Assembly: GCA_963777165.1 (NCBI GenBank)
Contig: CAVZPO010000007.1
Coordinates: 62,001 to 126,000 of the forward strand
Direction of reading: 5' to 3'
Length of the DNA stretch: 64,000 nt
Source of the DNA: DYJB01 sp963777165
GTDB taxonomy: Bacteria; Chloroflexota; Anaerolineae; Anaerolineales; E44-bin32
The translations under genes were made by a program, and so were the position numbers. The notes beneath the pieces are model-generated. The model saw nothing but the letters and a program-made list of their open reading frames with translations. It made no database searches and was not told the DNA's origin. This document shows positions 11,668-20,729 of this stretch, piece after piece; positions within the stretch are counted from its first letter, which is position 1; every line of letters starts with the position of its first letter.

Positions 11668-13896
11668 ATGCCTGCCGTAGGTCAGACCCGAAACAGGGTC
11701 GATGCCCACGCCAAGGTCACCGGGACGGCGGCGTATCCGGGGGACCTGAACCCGCCGGACGCGGCGGCGATGAAGATCCTGTTTGCCGGCCGGCCGCACG
11801 CGATCGTGCGGCGAATTGACACCGCAGCCGCCGAGGCGCTCCCAGGCGTGCTGGCGGTACTGACCGCCCGGGACGTACCGGTCAACGAGTATGGCCTTCT
11901 CCTGCCGGACCAACCGGTGTTGTGCGGCCCGGGCTCGTCCAAGCCGGGGGCAGACCGCGTGCGCTTTGTCGGCGACCAGGTGGCTCTGGTGGTGGCCGAC
12001 ACCGAAGCGATTGCCGCCGAAGGCGTGCGGCGCATCGCCGTCGAGTATGAAGATCTGCCGGTGGTCACGGATGTGTTGGACGCTCGCGGCCCCGACGCGG
12101 CGGTGCTGCATCCGGAGCGCGGCACGAATGTCTTCGGCCACTTCCGCATCCGCAAGGGCGACGCCGGGGCCGGGTTGGCGCGCGCCGCCGTGGTCGTCGA
12201 GCACGAGTATCGCACGCCGGCGCAGGAGCATGCCTACCTGCAGCCCGAGGCCGGCATCGCTTCGTTGGATGAGGCCGGACGGATCCTGATCCAGGTGGCG
12301 GGGCAGTGGACGCACGAGGACCAGGAGCAGATCGCGCATTCGTTGGGCGTGCCGCTGGACCAGATTCGGGTCGTCTACCCGGCCATCGGCGGCGCCTTCG
12401 GCGGCCGCGAGGACATGTCGGTGCAGATCGTCCTGGCGCTGGCCGCCTGGCGCCTGAAGCAGCGCGGGATCACTCGCCCGATCAAGATCATCTGGTCGCG
12501 CGAGGAGTCGATTCTCGGCCACCACAAGCGGCACCCGTTCGTGATCCGTGCGAGTTGGGGCGCCACCAGCAAGGGCAAGCTCATTGCCGCCCGGATGGAG
12601 CTCGTGCAGGACGGGGGCGCCTACGCGTACACGTCGACCAAGGTGCTGGGCAATGCCACGCTGATGTGCACCGGGCCGTACGAATTTCCCAACGTCGCCG
12701 TCGACGCGTACGCGGTCTACACCAACAACCTGCCGAACGGGGCCTTCCGTGGTTTCGGCGGCCCGCAGGCCACGTTCGCCGCCGAAGGGCAGATGGACCG
12801 CCTGGCAGAGGCTCTGGGCATGGACCCGGTGGAGATTCGGTCGGCCAACCTGCTCGCAGAGGGCTCGCTGCTTTCGGTAGGCACGCCGCTCCCGGCCGGC
12901 GTCTCGATCGGGCCGGTCGTCGAAGCCTGTGCGCGGCGCGCCGGCTGGACCACTGGAGCCGGAGGCTGGAAGCGTCCGCCGGCGTCGACGTTGGGCACAC
13001 CGCCCGAGCCGCACCTCAAACGCGGGCTTGGCCTGGCGTGCAGCTTCAAGAACGTTGGCTTCTCCTTCGGCGCGCCGGAGCAGTGCTCGGCGACGATCGA
13101 GCTGCACGGGCAGGACGCAATCGAACGGGTCGTTCTCTACCACGCGGGAGCCGAAGTCGGACAGGGCGCCCACACGGCCATGCTCCAGATGGCCGCCGAC
13201 GCCGTCGGCGTCCCGGCGGACCACGTGCAGCTTGTGGCGTCGGACACCGCGCAAACACCCAATTCGGGCTCCGCCTCCGCCTCGCGCATGACCTTCATGG
13301 CAGGCAACTCCATCCGCGGCGCGGCCGAGGCGGCGCTGGCGAAATGGCAGGCCGAAGAACGCCCGGCCATCGCCAGCTACACCTACCGCCCGCCCAAGAC
13401 GTCGATGTTTGATCCGGAGACCGGGGAGTGCGAGCCGAACTTCGCCTACGGCTATGTGGCGGAGGCGGTGACCGTCGAGGTCGACACCGAGACCGGACAC
13501 GTGCGATTGCTGAATGTGGTCTGCGCCGACGACGTCGGCAAGGCCATCAACCCGCAGCTGGTGCGGGGGCAGATCGAGGGCGGCGTAGTTCAGGCGGCGG
13601 GTTACGCCGTTCTGGAGGACTTCATCCAGAAGGACGGATACGTCGTGACGCCGCATCTCTCGAGCTACTTGATCCCGACCGTCCTCGACGTGCCGGAGAA
13701 GGTCGAGTCGCTGATCCTCGAGTACCCCGACCCGCGCGGGCCGTTTGGGCTGCGCGGGATGGCGGAGATGCCCTTCTTGCCGCTGGCGCCGGCGGTCGTA
13801 GCCGCCGTACACGACGCTACCGGAATCTGGTTTGACCGCTTTCCGCTCACGCCGGAGCGCGTGCAGCGCGGGATCAAGGAGGCCGCCGGCAAATGA
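11668..13896 (+). CDS. Molybdenum hydroxylase large (Mo-pterin) subunit, xanthine dehydrogenase-like
   Basis: A 742-residue stand-alone large subunit. It starts MPAVGQTRNRVDAHAKVTGT, the conserved opening of the fused a/b-hammerhead domain. It contains AIGGAFGGREDMSVQ, NGAFRGFGGPQATFAAE (GAFRGFG is typical of xanthine/purine and aldehyde hydroxylases) and AGAEVGQGAHTAMLQMAAD. It closes with FGLRGMAEMPFLPLAPAV, which contains the catalytic Glu. No form I CO dehydrogenase motif is present. It presumably pairs with the FAD/Fe-S fusion at 8100. Its stop overlaps yqeB (ATGA), tying it to the maturation genes. Xanthine, nicotinate or another N-heterocycle are possible substrates. Confidence 0.88.
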   Translation: MPAVGQTRNRVDAHAKVTGTAAYPGDLNPPDAAAMKILFAGRPHAIVRRIDTAAAEALPGVLAVLTARDVPVNEYGLLLPDQPVLCGPGSSKPGADRVRFVGDQVALVVADTEAIAAEGVRRIAVEYEDLPVVTDVLDARGPDAAVLHPERGTNVFGHFRIRKGDAGAGLARAAVVVEHEYRTPAQEHAYLQPEAGIASLDEAGRILIQVAGQWTHEDQEQIAHSLGVPLDQIRVVYPAIGGAFGGREDMSVQIVLALAAWRLKQRGITRPIKIIWSREESILGHHKRHPFVIRASWGATSKGKLIAARMELVQDGGAYAYTSTKVLGNATLMCTGPYEFPNVAVDAYAVYTNNLPNGAFRGFGGPQATFAAEGQMDRLAEALGMDPVEIRSANLLAEGSLLSVGTPLPAGVSIGPVVEACARRAGWTTGAGGWKRPPASTLGTPPEPHLKRGLGLACSFKNVGFSFGAPEQCSATIELHGQDAIERVVLYHAGAEVGQGAHTAMLQMAADAVGVPADHVQLVASDTAQTPNSGSASASRMTFMAGNSIRGAAEAALAKWQAEERPAIASYTYRPPKTSMFDPETGECEPNFAYGYVAEAVTVEVDTETGHVRLLNVVCADDVGKAINPQLVRGQIEGGVVQAAGYAVLEDFIQKDGYVVTPHLSSYLIPTVLDVPEKVESLILEYPDPRGPFGLRGMAEMPFLPLAPAVVAAVHDATGIWFDRFPLTPERVQRGIKEAAGK

Positions 13897-14729
13897 CCCG
13901 CGGCGTGCCGCTCGTCCTGATCCGCGGCGGGGGTGACCTGGCCACCGGGGTGGCGGCGCGCCTGCAGCGAGCAGGATTCGGCGTGGTGGTCACCGAGCTG
14001 CAGCAGCCGCTGGTCCTGCGTCGAACGGTGGCGCTGGCGGAGGCTGTCTTCCGCGGCGAAACCGCCGTGGAAGACCTGACGGCCCGACGCGTGGGCTCGC
14101 CGGCGCGCGCCCGCGAGGAAATCCTGAAAGGCGTGATCCCGGTCCTGATCGACCCCGAGGCGGACTCGCTGGAAGAATTGGATCCGGCGGCATTGGTTGA
14201 CGCACGTATGCGCAAGCAGCCGAATGACCTGGGGATCGGTGCGGCGCCGATTGTGATAGGGCTCGGCCCCGGATTCCTCGCCGGGGAGGATTGCCACGCT
14301 GTGGTGGAGACGAACCGAGGTCACCGCCTGGGCCGGGTCTTGTGGGAAGGGTCGGCGGAGGCCGACACGCGCGTCCCGGAAGCCGTCGGAGGTCACGCCT
14401 CCCGGCGCGTGCTGCGCGCACCGGCGGACGGCATCGTGGAGGCGCGCGAGGAGATCGGCGCCCGTCTGGTGGAGGGTCAGCTCGTCGCGGACGTGGCCGG
14501 CTACGAGGTGCGCGCGCCGTTTGCCGGTGTGCTGCGGGGGTTGGTCCATCCCGGGATCGGTGTGCGCGTCGGCATGAAGATCGGCGATGTCGACCCGCGC
14601 GGCGAGGTGGCCTTCTGCTGGGAGATCTCCGACAAAGCGTTGGCGGTCGGCGGCGGCGTACTGGAGGCCCTGCTCTCCCGGCGCGACCTCCGCAGGCGCC
14701 TCGGGGAGCAGACGGGTGCGGCTGGCTGA
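13893..14729 (+). CDS. yqeB: Selenium-dependent molybdenum hydroxylase maturation protein YqeB (EF2563 family)
   Basis: A 278-residue YqeB/EF2563-family protein. It opens with PLVLIRGGGDLATGVAARLQ, a Rossmann-type motif diagnostic of the family. NDLGIGAAPIVIGLGPGF is in the middle, and a C-terminal barrel-like part contains GVGVRVGMKIGDVDPRG-type sequence (VHPGIGVRVGMKIGDVD). Comparative genomics has linked this family to molybdenum hydroxylases carrying a labile, non-selenocysteine selenium ligand. Overlaps with the large subunit upstream (ATGA) and with yqeC downstream (14 bp) show it belongs to the hydroxylase operon. Confidence 0.87.
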   Translation: MTRGVPLVLIRGGGDLATGVAARLQRAGFGVVVTELQQPLVLRRTVALAEAVFRGETAVEDLTARRVGSPARAREEILKGVIPVLIDPEADSLEELDPAALVDARMRKQPNDLGIGAAPIVIGLGPGFLAGEDCHAVVETNRGHRLGRVLWEGSAEADTRVPEAVGGHASRRVLRAPADGIVEAREEIGARLVEGQLVADVAGYEVRAPFAGVLRGLVHPGIGVRVGMKIGDVDPRGEVAFCWEISDKALAVGGGVLEALLSRRDLRRRLGEQTGAAG

Positions 14730-16053
14730 TGCGCTGCGCGTCACCCCTCGTCGGACGGTCGCCTTCATCGGGGCGGGGGGAAAGTCGGCCGCACTGGCGC
14801 GGCTGGCGGCAGAGCTCGCTGCCGAGGGACCGGTCGTCATCACCACCACCACCAAGCTCGCCCTCAGCCAGGCCGCCCTGGCCGAGTCGCACCTGATCGT
14901 TCAGGACGCCTCCTCCCTCGGCTCGCTTCCCGGCCTGCTCGAAGAACACCGCTCGGTGTTGATCACGCGCGGCGTCGCCCGCGGTGAACCCAAGTGGCTG
15001 GGGCTCGACCTCTCGTCCCTCGAATCGCTCAAGCGATCGTCTGCGATGGCAGGGGCGCCGTTGCTGATCGAGGCCGACGGTGCACGGGGCCGTTCGCTCA
15101 AGGCTCCTGCGCCCCACGAGCCGATCGTGCCTCCCTTCGCTGATCTGGTGATCTCCGTAGCCGGGTTGGACGTGGTTGGCATGCCGCTCGACGAGCAGTA
15201 CGTGCACCGGGTGGACCGCGTCTGCCAGGTGCTCGGCCTGCGGCCCGGCGCCACCATCGAAATCGAACATGTGGCTGCCCTGCTCGGGGCGGCGGACGGC
15301 GGGCTGCAGGGGATCCCGCCTGGGGCCGAGGTTCGCGTCTTGCTGAACAAGGCCGACACGCCGGAGCGGATTGAGGCGGGACGTTCCATCGCCCGCTTTC
15401 TGCTCGCGCATCCTCGAATCCAGGCCGCGGTCGTGGCGAGCGTGGCACAGGAGCCGCCGGCGCGGGAGGTCTTCGGCCGCGTGGCCGGGATCGTGTTGGC
15501 CGCCGGAGGCTCACGGCGCCTGCATCAGCCGAAACAGCTGGTCCGCTGGCGCGGTAAGCCCCTGGTGTGGCATGCGGCCTGGGCGGCGCTCGAGGCCGGG
15601 CTCTCGCCCGTGATTGTCGTCGGCGGGGTCGAAGCCGACGCTGTGCAAAGCGCCCTCAAGGATCTGCCGATCCTGTTCGTCCGCAACCAGGATTGGGATC
15701 TGGGGCAGAGCACGTCGGTCCGTCTCGGCTTGCAGTCGGCCGGCGCGGGGATCGAAGCAGCGTTCTTCCTGCTCTCGGACACGCCTTTCGTCACCGATCG
15801 CGTCCTGCGGGCGGTGCTGACCGAGTACCGCCGCACGATGACGCCGATTGTCGCCCCGCGTGTGTTGGACCGTTGGGCCAATCCCGTGCTCTTCGACCGG
15901 TCGACGTTTCCGGCTCTGCTCGAGCTGCAGGGGGACCAGGGCGGCCGCGCGGTCTTCGAGCGCTTTCGGATCGCCGGGATCCACTGGGACGATTCGATCA
16001 CCTTCGATGTCGACACGCCGGAGGATCTGGCGCGGTTGCGGTCGCTGGAGTGA
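14716..16053 (+). CDS. YqeC-MocA fusion: selenium-cofactor protein plus molybdenum cofactor cytidylyltransferase
   Basis: A 445-residue two-domain protein starting at GTG 14716 inside the end of yqeB. The first 240 residues are YqeC: FIGAGGKSAALARLA (P-loop-like), VITTTTKLALSQ and LLIEADGARGRSLKAPAP. From about residue 255 it is a MobA/MocA-type nucleotidyltransferase: GIVLAAGGSRRLHQPKQLVR, PVIVVGGVEADAV and FFLLSDTPFVT. MocA converts Moco to the cytosine dinucleotide form used by CODH/XDH-family enzymes, so the two final steps of cofactor tailoring are combined. It is the last gene of the locus. Confidence 0.88.
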   Translation: MRLADALRVTPRRTVAFIGAGGKSAALARLAAELAAEGPVVITTTTKLALSQAALAESHLIVQDASSLGSLPGLLEEHRSVLITRGVARGEPKWLGLDLSSLESLKRSSAMAGAPLLIEADGARGRSLKAPAPHEPIVPPFADLVISVAGLDVVGMPLDEQYVHRVDRVCQVLGLRPGATIEIEHVAALLGAADGGLQGIPPGAEVRVLLNKADTPERIEAGRSIARFLLAHPRIQAAVVASVAQEPPAREVFGRVAGIVLAAGGSRRLHQPKQLVRWRGKPLVWHAAWAALEAGLSPVIVVGGVEADAVQSALKDLPILFVRNQDWDLGQSTSVRLGLQSAGAGIEAAFFLLSDTPFVTDRVLRAVLTEYRRTMTPIVAPRVLDRWANPVLFDRSTFPALLELQGDQGGRAVFERFRIAGIHWDDSITFDVDTPEDLARLRSLE

Positions 16054-16105
16054 GCCAGGGATCGACCGCAGTCTTGCTTCGCGCTGAGAACCTGCGAATG
16101 CGGCC

Positions 16106-16154
16106 GAGATTGCCACGGCGCCCCGCACACTACGCGGGACGCCTCGCAATGACA
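16106..16154. repeat. Short palindromic intergenic repeat, copy 1
   Basis: Begins GAGATTGCC and ends CTCGCAATGACA, with an internal CCGC..GCGG pairing, so the unit can fold into a hairpin. A second, inverted copy lies 35 bp further on. Repeats with the same ends (GAGATTGC ... GCAATGAC) are remembered as common intergenic elements in several bacterial genomes, including Chloroflexota. No transposase is adjacent. Confidence 0.6.
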
Positions 16155-16189
16155 GGTCACGGAGAGCATGCCTTGCATTCCCATCGGGG

Positions 16190-16264
16190 GTCATTGCGAG
16201 CCCCGCACTTTGGTCCCCGGAGCGAAGCGGAGCGGGAGAGGCCGGAGGCCGACGAAGCAATCCC
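16190..16264. repeat. Short palindromic intergenic repeat, copy 2 (inverted, longer)
   Basis: Begins GTCATTGCGAG and ends GACGAAGCAATCCC, the reverse orientation of the copy at 16106. The interior differs in sequence and length (75 against 49 bp). It includes GGAGCGAAGCGGAGCGGGAG and GGCCGGAGGCC, so only the ends are conserved. The pair together could form a large stem between the mocA fusion gene and aspS. Confidence 0.6.
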
Positions 16265-16314
16265 GGCAACAACCGCCATGCGCTTCGAACTCGGCGCTGC
16301 GTCCACGAGCCGCG

Positions 16315-16323
16315 TGCTATAAT
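16315..16323 (+). promoter_or_regulatory. Extended -10 promoter, likely for aspS
   Basis: TGCTATAAT (TATAAT at 16318-16323) has an extended -10 TGn and no good -35 box. It implies a leader of about 170 nt before the aspS ATG. The same GCTATAAT core recurs upstream of the amidase (34876), secA (43115), the adenosyltransferase (51072) and the HTH gene (58260, minus). Confidence 0.6.
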
Positions 16324-16446
16324 CCCGCCATTGCCTGGACCATGGACGCGGCCCCGATGACCAGCTCCGACCCTCCGGTTTCCAATGCTGAGGACCACCC
16401 GGCGGAAGGTCGTCTGGCCACCTGAGCCACTAGCTACGACCTGACC

Positions 16447-16476
16447 CGCCGCCCGCCGTAACACGTCCGGGCGGCG
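16447..16476 (+). promoter_or_regulatory. Strong hairpin in the aspS leader
   Basis: A perfect 9-bp stem (CGCCGCCCG at 16447-16455 with CGGGCGGCG at 16468-16476) with a 12-nt loop ends 14 nt before the aspS Shine-Dalgarno sequence. It is too close to the start codon and lacks a T-run, so it is not a simple terminator. Translational or attenuation control of the synthetase is possible. No T-box sequence was found in the leader. Confidence 0.45.
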
Positions 16477-16499
16477 CATTGCTTCCAGGCGGAGGACGT

Positions 16500-18266
16500 A
16501 TGTACAAGACCATCTCCTGCGGCGACGTGCGCGCCGCACAGGTCGGCCAGACCGTGACGCTGGCCGGCTGGGTTCATCGGCGCCGGGATCACGGCGGCGT
16601 GACGTTCCTCGACTTGCGCGACCGCTCCGGCCTGGTGCAGGTCGTCGCCAACCCGGACATTTCGCCCGAGGCTCACGCCTCGGCGGAATTGGTCAGGCCG
16701 GAATGGGTGGTTCAGGTGGAAGGCCTCGTTCGCCGGCGTCCCCAGGGGATGGAGAATCCTCAATTGCCCACCGGCGATATCGAGGTCGAGGTTCGTGCCC
16801 TGACCGTGCTCAACCCCGCGCGGACGCCTCCCTTCCCGATCAACGAAGAGACCGACGTCGATGAAATGACCAGGCTCAAGTACCGCTACCTGGATCTCCG
16901 CCGGGAGCGCATGCGCGGCAACCTCGAGCTCCGGCACCGCGTGGTCAAGTTCATCCGCGACTACCTGGATCGCCGCGGCTTCTGGGAAGTCGAGACGCCG
17001 ATGCTCTTCAAGACGACTCCGGAGGGCGCCCGCGACTACCTGGTCCCGTCGCGCCTGTATCCCGGGGAGTTCTACGCGCTGCCCCAATCCCCGCAGCAGC
17101 TCAAGCAGCTGTTGATGATCGCCGGGGTGGAGCGCTACTTCCAGATCGCCCGCTGTTTCCGGGACGAGGATCAGCGCGGGGATCGCCAGCCGGAATTCAC
17201 GCAGCTCGACCTGGAGATGTCGTTCGTCGAGCGCGAAGACATCATGGGCCTGGCCGAGGGGCTTTTCACCGAACTGGTGGAGACGCTGCTTCCGTCCAAG
17301 AAGCTCCTGGCCAAGCCGTGGCCGCGCTTCAGCTATGCCGAGGCAATGGACCGATTCGGGAAAGACAATCCCGACATCCGATTCGGCCTGGAGCTGAAAG
17401 ACGTCTCCGACATGGCGCCCGGGTCCGGCTTCCAGGTGTTCGAGAAAGCTGTCGCCTCCGGTGGCGCGGTGCGCGGGATCAACGCCCAGGGATGCGGCGG
17501 CTACAGCCGCAAGGAGATCGACGAGCTGACGCAGTTCGCCGCCTCGTTCGGCGCCAAAGGCCTCGCCTACCTGGCGGTCGAGGCATCCGGCGAGCACCGC
17601 TCCACGTTCGCCAAATTCCTGACGCCCGAATGGACCGCCGCCCTGCTGAAGCGGATGCAGGCGGAACCGGGCGACTTGCTGCTCTTCGTCGCCGACAAAC
17701 CGTCCGTGGCCTTCGAGTCGCTCGGCCGACTCCGGGTTCACCTGGGCGAGCGGTTGGGATTGCGCGACCCGAACGTGCTGGCGTTCTGCTGGGTGGTCGA
17801 CTTCCCGTTCTTCACCTGGAGCGCCGAGGAGAAGCGCTGGGACCCGAGCCATCATCCCTTCACGGCTCCGATGGCGGAGGATATCCCGCTGCTCGACAGC
17901 GACCCTGGAAGAGCCCGCGGGCAGCAATACGACATGGTGCTCAACGACAACGAGGTGGGCGGCGGCAGCATCCGCATCCATGACCGCGGCCTGCAGGAGA
18001 AAGTCTTCGAACTGATCGGGCTGGATCGCGCCGTTGCCCAGGAGCGCTTCGGACACATGCTCGAGGCTTTCGAGTACGGGACGCCGCCGCATGGCGGTAT
18101 TGCCCCAGGCATCGACCGGCTGTGCATGATCCTGGCGGGGGAGCCGAACATCCGCGAGGTGATTGCCTTCCCGAAGAACCAGGCCGCCCGGGATGTGATG
18201 GCCGGGGCGCCAACAGTCGTCGAGCCCAGCCAGTTGTCCGACCTGCATCTGACCATACGGGAATGA
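16500..18266 (+). CDS. aspS: Aspartyl-tRNA synthetase
   Basis: A class II synthetase of 588 residues, the bacterial-type length. The order of domains is an N-terminal OB fold (TLAGWVHRRRDHGGVTFLDL), motif 2 (RYFQIARCFRDEDQRGDRQP), the bacterial GAD insertion (around residues 300-420, with GCGGYSRKEIDELTQFA) and motif 3 (GIAPGIDRLCMILAGE). It starts at ATG 16500 after GGAGGA; an in-frame ATG seven codons earlier lacks a ribosome-binding site. Whether it also charges tRNA-Asn cannot be decided here. Confidence 0.97.
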   Translation: MYKTISCGDVRAAQVGQTVTLAGWVHRRRDHGGVTFLDLRDRSGLVQVVANPDISPEAHASAELVRPEWVVQVEGLVRRRPQGMENPQLPTGDIEVEVRALTVLNPARTPPFPINEETDVDEMTRLKYRYLDLRRERMRGNLELRHRVVKFIRDYLDRRGFWEVETPMLFKTTPEGARDYLVPSRLYPGEFYALPQSPQQLKQLLMIAGVERYFQIARCFRDEDQRGDRQPEFTQLDLEMSFVEREDIMGLAEGLFTELVETLLPSKKLLAKPWPRFSYAEAMDRFGKDNPDIRFGLELKDVSDMAPGSGFQVFEKAVASGGAVRGINAQGCGGYSRKEIDELTQFAASFGAKGLAYLAVEASGEHRSTFAKFLTPEWTAALLKRMQAEPGDLLLFVADKPSVAFESLGRLRVHLGERLGLRDPNVLAFCWVVDFPFFTWSAEEKRWDPSHHPFTAPMAEDIPLLDSDPGRARGQQYDMVLNDNEVGGGSIRIHDRGLQEKVFELIGLDRAVAQERFGHMLEAFEYGTPPHGGIAPGIDRLCMILAGEPNIREVIAFPKNQAARDVMAGAPTVVEPSQLSDLHLTIRE

Positions 18267-18278
18267 GCCCACGCCGCC

Positions 18279-18317
18279 AGGGGCCCGATCGGCGAGATCG
18301 ACGCCCGACCGGGCCTC
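18279..18317 (+). terminator. aspS: Possible aspS terminator hairpin
   Basis: GGGCCCG (18281-18287) can pair with CGGGCCT (18310-18316), with one G-T pair, 14 bp after the aspS stop. The loop is long (22 nt) and no T-run follows, so this is a weak call. Confidence 0.35.
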
Positions 18318-18417
18318 CCCAGGATCGCATCGCTCCTGCCACTGGTCGGAGATCATCGGCAACTCGCGCCTTCGCCGCACCGCATCTCGCGCCGATTGGG
18401 GGCTTGACCGCCGACCA

Positions 18418-18446
18418 TTGTCAACCACGGGGGAACGTGGTATGAA
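18418..18446 (+). promoter_or_regulatory. Sigma70-type promoter for a candidate small RNA
   Basis: TTGTCA (18418-18423), a spacer of exactly 17 bp, then TATGAA (18441-18446) predict a start near 18453. The promoter is more than 250 bp upstream of recA, and a terminator-like hairpin and a second promoter lie in between. It therefore appears to serve a separate transcript. Confidence 0.55.
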
Positions 18447-18452
18447 TGGGTA

Positions 18453-18672
18453 TGTCCCTGCTGTGCTCGTGATGTTGCACAACGTTCTGAGCCAACACCG
18501 ACTGAACGGGTTCTGAGATCCCTGGGGGGACGCGATAGGCTTCGGCCAAGGCGGAGCCCTGGAGCCGGGACCCAACTGCGAAAGCAGGTTCAGAACCGGC
18601 AGCACACGGCGCGGCGGGGCCTTCTTTTCCCTCCTTCGGGCGCGGGCAGGTCTTCCTGCCCGTTCGTGTTTC
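18453..18672 (+). ncRNA. Candidate structured small RNA upstream of recA
   Basis: About 220 nt between a 17-bp-spaced promoter and a hairpin with a T-rich tail, with no plausible ORF. Complementary segments are TGTGCT (18462) with AGCACA (18601), and GGTTCTGA (18509-18516) with TCAGAACC (18590-18597). The latter encloses two local hairpins: GGCTTCG/CGGAGCC (18538-18558) and CTGC-GAAA-GCAG (18576-18587, a GNRA tetraloop). The arrangement looks like a long irregular rod with a branched end. It does not match the conserved cores of SRP RNA, tmRNA, RNase P RNA or the riboswitches recalled. A divergent 6S-like RNA is one option; no family is assigned. Confidence 0.45.
18643..18672 (+). terminator. 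Intrinsic terminator-like hairpin before recA
   Basis: A perfect 8-bp stem, CGGGCAGG (18643-18650) and CCTGCCCG (18655-18662), with a 4-nt loop, is followed by TTCGTGTTTCGT. It ends the candidate small RNA and lies upstream of the recA promoter. Confidence 0.55.
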
Positions 18673-18693
18673 GTGGCGCGAACCCGCATGCGC

Positions 18694-18722
18694 TTGCACC
18701 GCCCCCCAAAGTCAGGTAAACT
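18694..18722 (+). promoter_or_regulatory. recA: recA promoter
   Basis: TTGCAC (18694-18699), a 17-bp spacer, then TAAACT (18717-18722) place the start near 18729, about 23 nt before the recA ATG. No convincing LexA box is seen. The palindromes GAACGGGTTC (18504) and GGTTCAGAACC (18587) lie more than 100 bp upstream, inside the candidate RNA. Confidence 0.6.
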
Positions 18723-18751
18723 CGACAGAACCAGTGCCTTTTGGGACACCA

Positions 18752-19765
<1,014 letters not shown>

Positions 19766-20081
19766 CGCGGCGATCGCCGCCTCACTCGACGGCGCAGCGG
19801 CCCGGCAGACGATGGTCCGGAGCCGCGAGGCCACGGCTTAGCGACTAAGCTCGTATGCGAGGGTTGGATCCGTTGTTCGGCGAGAGAGGGAAGACGAAGT
19901 GATCGTACGTTTGGCCTCGCCATAAGCCCGAGCGCCTCCACCGCCTGAGCGGGCGGCGGAGGACGGCAGACAATCCTCGACAACTGAGCGTTTCGGGCCG
20001 AACGCGGGGCCCGGAACCGTTGCATTGAGCCGTGGCCTGCGAGGCAGGAGCACGGCTCGATTCATTCCGGGGGCCGGAGAC
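19766..20081. other. recA-recX intergenic region
   Basis: No gene or promoter is convincing in these 316 bp. Two inverted repeats are visible: GCTTAG-CGA-CTAAGC (19836-19850), and CCTCC-A-CCGCC pairing with GGCGG-C-GGAGG (19935-19962, one mismatch). Neither has a T-run, so recX could be reached by read-through from recA. Confidence 0.4.
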
Positions 20082-20720
20082 ATGGAGCGAGAAGTCACGG
20101 CGCTGAAAGCGGATCGCAAAGGGCGCCAGCGCGTGCATGTCTTCCTCGACGGCCAGTGGGCATTGACGGTGTCGCTTTCCGTGGCAGCGGGGCTGCAGAT
20201 CGGCCAGCGGCTCGCCCCTGAGGGGGTGGTGGAGCTGCAACGAGGGGAAGCTCAGCAGGCTGCGACGGCTCAGGCCCTGCGGCTGATCAGCAGGCGGCCG
20301 CGGTCCGAGCATGAGCTGCGCCAGGGCTGGGACCGTCGCGGGGTGGCGCCTGAGGTCCAGCAGACGGTGCTGGAGCACCTGAAGCGTACGGGTCAGGTGG
20401 ACGATGTCGCCTTCGCCTCGGCCTGGGTCGAAAACCGGGACGCCTTCCGTCCGCGGTCGGCACGCGCCCTTCGGGCGGAGCTGCGGCGGAAGGGGGTTGC
20501 CGATGAGGCGATCGGCCCGGCAGTCAGTGGGATCGACGAATCCGAGGCAGCCTACCGGGCGGCGCAGCGTTTCGCCCGCCGGAGTGCGGGCCTACCCGAA
20601 GATGACTTCCAGCGCCGGGTGGGCGGCCAACTCGCCCGGCGAGGATTTGACTGGGAAACGATCCGCGCGGCCGTGCGCCGCGTGTGGGCGGAGCTAGGCA
20701 CAGATCAGGAACGAAAGTGA
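20082..20720 (+). CDS. recX: RecA regulatory protein RecX
   Basis: RecX binds the RecA filament and modulates it. The 212-residue protein is built of three-helix repeats and has the family patterns ALRLISRRPRSEHELRQG and GQVDDVAFASAWVENRDAFRPR, then RALRAELRRKGV. The N-terminal 50 residues (VTALKADRKGRQRVHVFLDG) form the short beta region seen in longer RecX proteins. ATG 20082 is preferred over the upstream ATG at 20025 because the conserved start begins there and a GGAGA site precedes it. Confidence 0.9.
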   Translation: MEREVTALKADRKGRQRVHVFLDGQWALTVSLSVAAGLQIGQRLAPEGVVELQRGEAQQAATAQALRLISRRPRSEHELRQGWDRRGVAPEVQQTVLEHLKRTGQVDDVAFASAWVENRDAFRPRSARALRAELRRKGVADEAIGPAVSGIDESEAAYRAAQRFARRSAGLPEDDFQRRVGGQLARRGFDWETIRAAVRRVWAELGTDQERK

Positions 20721-20729
20721 GGGGATAGC

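Noticed and set aside
11458..13812. A 784-codon minus-strand frame
   Set aside because: Antisense to the stand-alone Mo subunit gene, with the same compositional artefact; no domains or ribosome-binding site.
16168..16425. A short plus-strand ORF over the repeats and aspS leader
   Set aside because: It reads through the palindromic repeat and the -10 box; no ribosome-binding site or protein-like pattern.
16324..16499. T-box in the aspS leader
   Set aside because: No AGGGTGGNACCGCG-like antiterminator or specifier loop was seen.
18504..18597. LexA operator for recA
   Set aside because: GAACGGGTTC and GGTTCAGAACC are palindromic, but the spacing differs from GAAC-N4-GTTC. They lie over 100 bp upstream of the recA promoter and are explained by RNA stem pairing.
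18452..18670. SRP RNA, tmRNA, RNase P RNA or c-di-AMP riboswitch
   Set aside because: The conserved cores (for example the SRP GGAAG/AGCAG loops, the tRNA-like end of tmRNA, the GAGGAAAGTC of RNase P and the CAGCTAACC of the ydaO motif) were searched for and not found.
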